Of a stretch of 64,000 nucleotides of DNA, positions 58,043 to 64,000 are shown one piece after another (positions within the stretch are counted from its first letter, which is position 1; each line of letters starts with the position of its first letter). The notes below the pieces were generated by a model. That model was not told the DNA's origin. It ran no database searches and saw nothing but the letters and a program-made list of their open reading frames with translations. The stretch lies in contig DASCMS010000029.1 of assembly GCA_036011085.1 (NCBI GenBank), positions 175,914 to 239,913 of the forward strand. The letters run 5' to 3'. This stretch comes from UBA8231 sp036011085. GTDB taxonomy: Bacteria; Latescibacterota; UBA2968; UBA8231. The position numbers and the translations under genes were made by a program.

Positions 58043-60295
58043 ATGGACACCGAGCAGACAGCGAGGCTTCTGGAGCCGACACCAGACCACATTGAGGCAC
58101 GTCTCGACGCCGTGATCGCTGAGGACGAGGAGGTCCTCGTTCGCGTGTCAGCGGATATGGCTCCGGATGCTGCGCGCTTTGGCGACCGCTGGCTGGCGAT
58201 GACGGCAAAGCGGTTGGTCATTCTGACCGCGGACGAGGAGCCGCTGAGCGTACCGGTGGACGAGATTCTCCGCGTCCACACCGAGCCTCTCGTCGGAGGC
58301 GGCCGACTCGAGGTGGAACGCCGCGATGCGCCGACTGTCCATGTTCCGTACACACAATCCCTGAGCGACAAGTTTTCCGAGGTCGCTCGCGGGCTTGAGC
58401 AGCTGCGTGTCGGCCGGCCTTTTCGCGTCGATTCTGCCCTCGAGGCCATGCGCTGTACCCGATGCAACCGCCTGCTGCCCGAGAGAGACGGCATCTGCCC
58501 AGCCTGTATCCATAAGTGGTCAACCCTGAAGCGGATCTCCGCCTTCCTGGCACCCTATCGATGGAAGGCGGTGGTCATGGCGCTGGCCTCGGTGATCACT
58601 ACCGGGGCCGAACTGGCGCCCCCGCTGGTCATAAAACATCTCTTCGACAACGTCCTCGTCCCTTCGCAGGACCCGAGCCTCCCGGCAGATCTGGAAACCC
58701 GCTTCCAGCTGCTGGGTTTTTTGGTTCTGACCCTCATCAGCATCCGCCTCGTCAGCTGGGGGGCCGAGTGGGTGCACGGCTGGGTGGCGGTCTGGCTCGG
58801 GGCCAGGGCGACGGCGGACATTCGCAGCCAGCTGTACCAGCGCCTCGAGATCCTGTCCCTGCAGTTCTACGACAAACGTAAGGTCGGCGCGCTGATGTCC
58901 CGGGTGACGCGCGACACCGGTCGTCTGCAGGACTTTCTGGTCGACGGACTGCCCTATCTCGTCATCAATGGCTTGCTCATCGTCGGGATCGTCGGGCTGC
59001 TGTTGTGGATGAGTTGGGAGCTGACCCTGATCACCCTGGCCCCCGTACCCATCATCATGGTGTGGGGGGTTGTCTTCTGGAAGCGCATGCGACGCTTCTT
59101 CCGGCGCTGGGGAGAGACCTGGTCGAACCTGACAGACCGGACGGCTGAGGCTCTCACAGGGATCCGCGTGGTCAAGGCCTTTGCTCAGGAGGGCAGGGAG
59201 ATCGGCACGTTCGACCGGCTCAACCGCAGGATCACCGACATCGGCGTGCAGACCAGTGTCAATCGCACGATCTTCTTCTCCACCGTGACGTTCCTCACAG
59301 GTCTGGGAGTCATCGCCGTCTGGTTCTTCGGTGGCCAGGAGGTAATCGATGGCAAGATGTCCCTGGGAACGCTGATCGCGTTCTACTCCTACATGTTCAT
59401 GGTCTATGGACCGCTGGAGTGGTTCGGCGAGGTCAACTCGTGGATGTCGCGCGCCTTCGCCGGCGCCGAGCGTGTGTTCGAGGTGATCGATACCGTTCCC
59501 GAGTCTTTCGACGACGACAAGGCCCTGCGTATGCAGGACATGGAGGGACGGATCACCTTCCGCGATGTCACCTTCGGCTACGACAAGAGCAAACCGGTCC
59601 TCAAGGGGATCGACCTCGATATCCAGCCCGGTGAGATGATCGGTCTCGTCGGTCGTTCCGGCGTGGGCAAGACGACACTGATCAATCTCATTGCACGCTT
59701 CTACGACGCCGATCACGGATCCATCGAGCTCGACGGCATCGATATCCGTCGGATCCGGCTGCGCGATCTGCGCCGGCAGATCGGCATCGTGCTGCAGGAC
59801 CCGGTGCTGTTCTCCGGTACGATCGCCGAGAACATCGGCTACGGAAAACCAGGGGCAAGACTGGACGAGGTGATGGCGGCGGCGCGGCTGGCCAACGCCC
59901 ACAACTTCGTCCTGGCCAAGCCGGACGGCTACGAGACGCAGGTCGGTGAACAGGGCAACCGTCTGTCAGGGGGTGAGCGCCAGCGTGTGGCCATCGCCCG
60001 GGCCATGCTGCACAACCCGCGAATCCTTGTCCTCGATGAGGCGACGAGCTCGGTGGACGTGGAGACGGAGAGGCAGATTCAGCAGGCCATGGATCGCATG
60101 GTGGAGGGGCGCACGACCTTCGCCATCGCCCATCGGCTGTCGACGCTCAGGGATGCCGGGAGGCTTGTCGTCATGGATGAGGGCCGCATCGTCGAGCAGG
60201 GTACACACGCGGAGCTGATGCAGCGCCAGGGCGTGTTCCACGACCTGGTCAAAATGCAGCAGGAAGCCTCGAAGATCATCGCCATCGCGGAATAG
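58043..60295 (+). CDS. ABC exporter with fused N-terminal PH-like domain and zinc ribbon
   Basis: A 750-residue half-transporter. Residues about 25-135 form a bacterial PH-like domain ('DRWLAMTAKRLVILTADEE' strand pattern) followed by a zinc ribbon C-x2-C...C-x2-C ('CTRCNRLLPERDGICPAC', about 138-155). Six membrane helices follow (about 170-470), then the ATPase: Walker A 'GLVGRSGVGKTTLINL' (about 535), signature 'NRLSGGERQRVAIARAML' (about 639), Walker B 'ILVLDEATSSVD' (about 661). With the next two genes it forms a set like the DUF1854-associated exporters noted near cyanophycin genes in other bacteria (recollection). The two exporters probably make a heterodimer. Confidence 0.9.
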   Translation: MDTEQTARLLEPTPDHIEARLDAVIAEDEEVLVRVSADMAPDAARFGDRWLAMTAKRLVILTADEEPLSVPVDEILRVHTEPLVGGGRLEVERRDAPTVHVPYTQSLSDKFSEVARGLEQLRVGRPFRVDSALEAMRCTRCNRLLPERDGICPACIHKWSTLKRISAFLAPYRWKAVVMALASVITTGAELAPPLVIKHLFDNVLVPSQDPSLPADLETRFQLLGFLVLTLISIRLVSWGAEWVHGWVAVWLGARATADIRSQLYQRLEILSLQFYDKRKVGALMSRVTRDTGRLQDFLVDGLPYLVINGLLIVGIVGLLLWMSWELTLITLAPVPIIMVWGVVFWKRMRRFFRRWGETWSNLTDRTAEALTGIRVVKAFAQEGREIGTFDRLNRRITDIGVQTSVNRTIFFSTVTFLTGLGVIAVWFFGGQEVIDGKMSLGTLIAFYSYMFMVYGPLEWFGEVNSWMSRAFAGAERVFEVIDTVPESFDDDKALRMQDMEGRITFRDVTFGYDKSKPVLKGIDLDIQPGEMIGLVGRSGVGKTTLINLIARFYDADHGSIELDGIDIRRIRLRDLRRQIGIVLQDPVLFSGTIAENIGYGKPGARLDEVMAAARLANAHNFVLAKPDGYETQVGEQGNRLSGGERQRVAIARAMLHNPRILVLDEATSSVDVETERQIQQAMDRMVEGRTTFAIAHRLSTLRDAGRLVVMDEGRIVEQGTHAELMQRQGVFHDLVKMQQEASKIIAIAE

Positions 60296-60305
60296 GGATC
60301 AGGAC

Positions 60306-60872
60306 GTGACAACTCAGACTCAGATCAAGGTCTCCGCGGAGGGGGCGTCTCCCTTCCGGGAGGATTCGCCGGACGTCGTGTCGGCCGGAGTGGCAGCGGC
60401 CACCGAAGATGACGAACGGGTGTGGATCCGTGTCGCCACCGACATGGCCGACCGTGACGTGTTTGCCGAGCGTTGGCTGGTGATCACCGACCGTCGGCTG
60501 CTCATCATGCATGCCAATGGCACACAGGCGACAAATGGGGCTGCCCTGGCCGCCGTGCAGCAGTTCCCGCTGAGCGATGTACGCGCGGCGAGGGTTGAGC
60601 CTCTGGTAGGCGGCGGCCGCCTGGAGGTGGAACGGCATACCGGGGAACCGGCCCAGGTCTACTACTCCAACAGCCTGGCGCCCAAGTTCTCCGAAGTGGC
60701 AGAGACTCTGCAACAGGTGTCGGTCGGCGAGGAACCGACGCTGGCAACGACCGTCGAGCGGAGTCGGTGCGACCGCTGCCATCGAGTCTTGCCGGAGAAG
60801 GACGGCGTCTGTCCTGCCTGCGTGCACAAGCTGGATACGCTCAAGCGCCTGCTGGCCTACATGGCGCCGTAG
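60306..60872 (+). CDS. PH-like/zinc-ribbon N-terminal part of the second ABC exporter (ends at amber codon)
   Basis: A 188-residue ORF from GTG 60306 that matches the N-terminus of the preceding exporter: PH-like strands ('ERWLVITDRRLLIMHANG', about 54-71), 'VEPLVGGGRLEVER' (about 99-112), and the zinc ribbon 'CDRCHRVLPEKDGVCPAC' (about 158-175). It stops at TAG 60870-60872 in 'LLAYMAP-stop'. The paralogue reads 'AFLAPYRWKA' at the same point, so TAG stands where a Tyr codon (TAC/TAT) is expected. The rest continues in the same frame. As encoded, this would be a soluble two-domain protein. Confidence 0.85.
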   Translation: MTTQTQIKVSAEGASPFREDSPDVVSAGVAAATEDDERVWIRVATDMADRDVFAERWLVITDRRLLIMHANGTQATNGAALAAVQQFPLSDVRAARVEPLVGGGRLEVERHTGEPAQVYYSNSLAPKFSEVAETLQQVSVGEEPTLATTVERSRCDRCHRVLPEKDGVCPACVHKLDTLKRLLAYMAP

Positions 60873-60881
60873 AGAGCGCGG

Positions 60882-62588
60882 GTGGTCCTGCTGCTGGCCA
60901 TCCTTGTGGCCGAGACCGGTCTCGACCTGCTGCCGCCGCTGATCACCAAGCATATCATCGACGACGTGCTCATACCCACGGCGAATTTCCCTCTGCTCGT
61001 ATGGCTGGTGGCCGGCCTCTTCGGCCTGCGTGTACTGGCGTGGGGAACTGCGGTAGGGCGCCGCTGGGTGGGCGCCTGGGTCGGCTTCCGTGCCATCGAG
61101 AAGATGCGCGCCGATCTCTACCGGGCGCTGATGTACCTGCCCCTGCGGTTCTACGACAAGCGCAAGGTGGGGGCTCTCATCTCACGTATGTCGAACGACT
61201 CGGACCTGGTCGAGATCTACCTGATCTTCGATATCCCCTACATCATCAGCAACGGTCTGATGGTCGTCGGTATCCTGGGAGTTCTCGGCTACATGAGCTG
61301 GGAGCTGACCCTGTGGGTGTTGCTGCCCGTGCCCCCCATCGTCGTGGCATCGACGCTGATCTGGAACCGCATGGAAGCCTACTGGGTGCGCTGGTCGGCG
61401 AAGTGGTCACGCCTTACTTCTCACCTGAACGAGTCCATCCGCGGGATCCGGGTGGTCAAGGCCTTCGCCCAGGAGCAGCGTGAGGGGCAGCGCTTCGATC
61501 GACGCAACATCGACCTGCGGGACGTCAGCGTGTCGGCGGAGCGTCACTGGATCGTGTTCTGGATGGTGACCAACTTCTTCATGAGCTCCGGCGTGTTCTT
61601 CGTCTGGTATTTCGGTGGCCGCAAGGTGCTGGGCGAGAGCCTGACCCCCGGAGCCTTGATGGCCTTCATCACGTACGTGTGGATGCTCTACCAGCCGCTG
61701 AAGTGGTTCGGCGACTTCTACGGCTTCATGATGCGCGCCTATGCCGGCGCCGAGCGGATCTTCGAGGTCATGGACGCCAGGTCCGAACCCTTCCAGGATC
61801 CTGCTGCCACGCCCATGCCCCAGCTGCGCGGTCAGGTCGAGTTTGAGGACGCCTTCTTCGGCTACGATCCCGGCAAGCCCGTGCTGCGTGGCGCCAGTCT
61901 GTCGGTGCGGCCCGGGGAGATGATCGGTCTCGTCGGCAAGTCGGGAGCGGGCAAGTCGACCCTCATCCATCTGCTGTGTCGGTTCTACGACGTGACCCGG
62001 GGGAGCCTGCAGATCGATGGTGTCGACATCCGCAACATCCGGCTGGAGGACCTGCGCTCGCAGATCGGGCTGGTGGCCCAGCAGTCGTTTCTGTTCGACG
62101 GCACCATTGCGGAGAACATCGCCTACGGCAAGCCGGGGGTGAAGTTCGACGATGTGCTGCGCGCCTCCTACGCCGCCAACGCCCACGAGTTCGTCATCGC
62201 CAAGGCGGATGGCTACGACATGCAGGTCGGAGAGCAGGGCAACAAGCTGTCAGGCGGCGAGAAGCAGCGTATCGCCATCGCCAGGGCGATCCTCCACGAT
62301 CCCAGAATTCTCATCCTCGACGAGGCCACATCCTCTCTCGATACGCCGACGGAGGCCAAGATCCAGCAGGCCATTGCGCGTCTGGTGGAGGGACGCACTA
62401 CCTTTGCCATCGCCCACCGGCTATCGACCTTGCGTTCGGCGGATCGACTGGTGGTGCTCGACGCCGGGCGGATCGTCGAGGTGGGCACGCACGAGGAGCT
62501 GATGGCGCAGCAGGGCTTCTTCTACAAGCTTGTGAAGACACAACAGGAATCATCGGCGATGACCGTGAGCAAGGAACTGGAATCGTGA
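60882..62588 (+). CDS. ABC exporter membrane/ATPase part, same frame after the amber codon
   Basis: A 568-residue ORF whose first usable codon, GTG 60882, lies 3 codons after the in-frame TAG. It has six membrane helices beginning 'VVLLLAILVAETGLDLLPPL', then Walker A 'GLVGKSGAGKSTLIHLL' (about 348), signature 'NKLSGGEKQRIAIARAIL' (about 451) and Walker B 'ILILDEATSSLD' (about 473). No clear ribosome site precedes GTG, favouring either readthrough of TAG to give a 760-residue protein or a single-base mutation/sequence error. Its stop overlaps the DUF1854 start (GTGA). Confidence 0.87.
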   Translation: MVLLLAILVAETGLDLLPPLITKHIIDDVLIPTANFPLLVWLVAGLFGLRVLAWGTAVGRRWVGAWVGFRAIEKMRADLYRALMYLPLRFYDKRKVGALISRMSNDSDLVEIYLIFDIPYIISNGLMVVGILGVLGYMSWELTLWVLLPVPPIVVASTLIWNRMEAYWVRWSAKWSRLTSHLNESIRGIRVVKAFAQEQREGQRFDRRNIDLRDVSVSAERHWIVFWMVTNFFMSSGVFFVWYFGGRKVLGESLTPGALMAFITYVWMLYQPLKWFGDFYGFMMRAYAGAERIFEVMDARSEPFQDPAATPMPQLRGQVEFEDAFFGYDPGKPVLRGASLSVRPGEMIGLVGKSGAGKSTLIHLLCRFYDVTRGSLQIDGVDIRNIRLEDLRSQIGLVAQQSFLFDGTIAENIAYGKPGVKFDDVLRASYAANAHEFVIAKADGYDMQVGEQGNKLSGGEKQRIAIARAILHDPRILILDEATSSLDTPTEAKIQQAIARLVEGRTTFAIAHRLSTLRSADRLVVLDAGRIVEVGTHEELMAQQGFFYKLVKTQQESSAMTVSKELES

Positions 62589-63151
62589 CAGACGTGGACC
62601 AAGAGAAGAAGATCGCCGGTAACGGCAAGGTGAAGAAGCACACACCGACGCCGATCACGGTGACCCACCCAGAGAATGTGGATGTCAGCAAGGTGCGGCT
62701 GTACCGCGAGCCGGCCTGGAAGCTGCGTCTGACGATCGATGGGGACCGCTCGTACACCCGTATCAAGGTGGTACGGGCAGCGCCCCTGTCACATCCGACG
62801 CGCTATATCTCCCTGCTCGACGCCAAGGACGAGGAAGTCTGCATGATTCCCGACATGAAGCGCATGGACGAGGACATGCGGCAGATCGTACAGGAGGAAC
62901 TCGACCGTCGCTACCTGACATCGACGATCGAGTCGGTGATCTCGATCCGCAACGAGTTCGGCACGTCCTACTGGGATGTGGCGACGAATCGAGGGCCGCG
63001 GGAGTTCGTCGTGCAGAATGTCGCCGAGAATGCCCAGTGGCTGGGCGACCACCGCCTGCTGCTAGTCGATGTGGATGGCAACCGCTTCGAGATTCCCAAT
63101 CTCGGGGACCTGGACAAGAAGAGTCTGGGTCTCGTGGAGATGGTCCTGTGA
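62585..63151 (+). CDS. DUF1854 domain protein associated with the ABC exporters
   Basis: A 188-residue protein from GTG 62585, translationally coupled to the exporter gene. After a polar N-terminus, 'VRLYREPAWKLRLTIDGDRSYTRIKVVRAAPLS' region (about 38-70) and 'YISLLDAKDEEVCMIPD' (about 77-93), then 'EELDRRYLTSTIESVISIRNEFGTSYWDV' region, are typical of DUF1854. The family is linked to ABC exporters with N-terminal PH/zinc-ribbon domains in other bacteria and may couple to them in the cytoplasm; mechanism unknown. No cyanophycin synthetase or cyanophycinase is in the window. Confidence 0.85.
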   Translation: MTDVDQEKKIAGNGKVKKHTPTPITVTHPENVDVSKVRLYREPAWKLRLTIDGDRSYTRIKVVRAAPLSHPTRYISLLDAKDEEVCMIPDMKRMDEDMRQIVQEELDRRYLTSTIESVISIRNEFGTSYWDVATNRGPREFVVQNVAENAQWLGDHRLLLVDVDGNRFEIPNLGDLDKKSLGLVEMVL

Positions 63152-63173
63152 GCCCCATGGGACATGAGTTCTG

Positions 63174-63845
63174 ATGATCCGTGTGGACACCACCGTGCTC
63201 GATGAGCTTGCCCGGTTCGATTCGCCCACGCTGTTCAACGCCCTGGTCAAACTCGGCGGCCTGCCGAATGAGGAGTACACGGACCACACGATCCGCTGCC
63301 TGCTGCCGGGACTGGGGCCGGCACTGGGGTATGTGGTCACCGCCGAGATCACGACCAACGACCCCGATTCGCCATCGGTGCCGTGGGACAGCTACTACGA
63401 GCTGTTGAACGACACCGAAGGACCGCTGCTGACGGTGATGAAAGACATCGACTCCCGCCCGGGCAGGGGCGCCAGCTTCGGTGATGGCATGGCCGGTCTG
63501 CACAAACGTCTCGGTGTGGTGGGTGCCGTCGTCGATGGCACGGTACGGGATGTCCCGGGAATCGAGGGCGTCGGCCTGCCCATGTGGGCATGGGGTGCCG
63601 TGCCGGGTCACGGTGTGTTCCACCTGCAGCGCTTCGGCGAGTCGACGACGGTGGGCCAGCTGCGTGTGCACACCGGAGACCTGATGTTCGCCGATGCGGA
63701 CGGCTGTGTGCGCATCCCCGCCGATCGGGCGGCCGACGTCGCCGCTGCAGCGGCAGAAGTGCGGCAGATGGAAGCCGAGATTCACGGCTTCGTTCAGTCG
63801 GACGATTTCACCTTCGCCAGGTGGCAGGCACGGGACAATGGTTGA
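63174..63845 (+). CDS. RraA-like family protein (demethylmenaquinone methyltransferase-like fold)
   Basis: A 223-residue protein from ATG 63174. The hallmark 'KRLGVVGAVVDGTVRDVPGI' (about 111-130) carries the G-x-V-x-D-G-x-x-R-D motif of the RraA/HMG-aldolase fold. 'FDSPTLFNALVKLGG' (about 15-29) and the near C-terminal 'GDLMFADADGCVRIPADRA' (about 164-182) also fit. Relatives include aldolases acting on 4-hydroxy-4-methyl-2-oxoglutarate, oxaloacetate decarboxylases and RNase E inhibitors; the metal-binding Asp motif is intact, so a small-acid lyase is likely. Common in Latescibacteria- and Poribacteria-like genomes near oxidoreductases. Confidence 0.85.
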   Translation: MIRVDTTVLDELARFDSPTLFNALVKLGGLPNEEYTDHTIRCLLPGLGPALGYVVTAEITTNDPDSPSVPWDSYYELLNDTEGPLLTVMKDIDSRPGRGASFGDGMAGLHKRLGVVGAVVDGTVRDVPGIEGVGLPMWAWGAVPGHGVFHLQRFGESTTVGQLRVHTGDLMFADADGCVRIPADRAADVAAAAAEVRQMEAEIHGFVQSDDFTFARWQARDNG

Positions 63846-63853
63846 GGACTACC

Positions 63854-64000
63854 CTACTCAGCCTTAGGGGCAGTTTCCTCAGCTTCGGTTGGACCGTCCG
63901 GCACCCAGGTGCCAGGAAAGTCGAGGCCGGCCACTTTGATGTTGGCCAGCACTGCCATCCCCAGTCGTCTGTCGCCGGCACGCGTCAGCGCCGAGGGGAC
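63854..64000 (-). CDS. Unidentified protein, C-terminal 48 residues only
   Basis: On the minus strand an open frame enters from the right edge and ends at TAG (63854-63856). Its last part reads 'RRLGMAVLANIKVAGLDFPG' then 'TWVPDGPTEAEETAPKAE'. The polar, acidic tail is typical of a natural C-terminus, and the frame stays open to the window edge, so a real gene is likely. I do not recognise the family from this fragment. It converges on the RraA-like gene, 8 bases away. Confidence 0.55.
   Translation of the reverse strand, partial: VPSALTRAGDRRLGMAVLANIKVAGLDFPGTWVPDGPTEAEETAPKAE

Noticed and set aside
58520..59902. A 460-codon minus-strand frame inside the first ABC exporter
   Set aside because: It lies opposite membrane and ATPase motifs of a real gene and its translation is His/Asp/Gln-rich shadow sequence.
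1..64000. CRISPR arrays, tRNA or rRNA genes, insertion sequences
   Set aside because: No regularly spaced direct repeats, cloverleaf with conserved T-loop, rRNA motifs, transposase genes or terminal inverted repeats were found by reading; weak cases cannot be excluded without covariance models.

Overview
The window is about 64 kb of GC-rich bacterial DNA with tightly packed genes, many 4-base start/stop overlaps (ATGA, GTGA, TTGA) and frequent TTG and GTG starts. TonB-dependent receptor, TolC/RND efflux and Wza/Wzz export genes show a Gram-negative envelope. The DUF4249 lipoprotein next to a TonB receptor, together with scattered Gfo/Idh/MocA, URO-D-like, PhyH, PmoA-like and RraA-like genes, recalls uncultured FCB-group lineages such as Latescibacterota. 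That placement is an inference from gene content only. I saw no rRNA, tRNA, CRISPR array or intact mobile element.

Layout: 1-5.2 kb holds a URO-D-family C-terminus, an oxidoreductase, and a rightward set of UDP-GlcNAc 2-epimerase, UDP-xylose-synthase-like, PmoA-like and methyltransferase genes. 5.2-11.9 kb is a leftward tetR-tolC-MFP-RND efflux operon with a palindromic operator in front of it. 12.1-16.4 kb is a three-subunit molybdenum hydroxylase with a MoaD/ThiS-like protein; modABC lies at 47-49.7 kb. 17.4-22 kb has an EEP-family hydrolase, a lone receiver protein, and the DUF4249/TonB receptor pair. 22-27.9 kb is a leftward exopolysaccharide operon (ugd, rfbB, wza-like, wzz-like, dut) with a recognisable promoter. 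28-30.8 kb is housekeeping (tatD, argC, an RluA-type protein).

The most striking region is 30.77-43.73 kb, a rightward and largely overlapping biosynthetic operon. It encodes a probable ribbon-helix-helix regulator, two ketosynthases, a ketoreductase, an HMG-CoA-synthase-like enzyme, two PksH/PksI-like enoyl-CoA hydratase homologues (a beta-branching cassette), a FabL-like enoyl reductase (frameshifted), an acyl carrier protein, an alpha-oxoamine synthase, a FabZ-like dehydratase, a second SDR, a class III aminotransferase, a truncated GMC oxidoreductase and a small GMC-associated protein. My inference is that a fatty-acid-like chain is built on an ACP, given a beta-alkyl branch, joined to an amino acid by the oxoamine synthase and reduced to an amino alcohol: a branched sphingoid-like aminolipid.

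43.7-53.1 kb carries a GT2 glycosyltransferase, a flavoprotein reductase, a kinase-fold/PA-IL-like pair, modCBA, murD and a split GT39-like glycosyltransferase. 53.1-56.8 kb holds an oxidoreductase, a peptide-type solute-binding lipoprotein and cysH. A roughly 0.9 kb stretch without a convincing gene follows, with a palindrome, a rightward promoter and two back-to-back terminators, possibly a small RNA locus. 58-63.2 kb encodes two ABC exporters with fused PH-like/zinc-ribbon N-termini (the second split by an in-frame amber codon) and a DUF1854 protein, then an RraA-like protein. Four genes are interrupted (a 1-base shift at a G5 run, an out-of-frame junction with loss of an N-terminus, a 1-base shift, an amber codon). 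These are either real decay or assembly error and must be settled before any functional claim.
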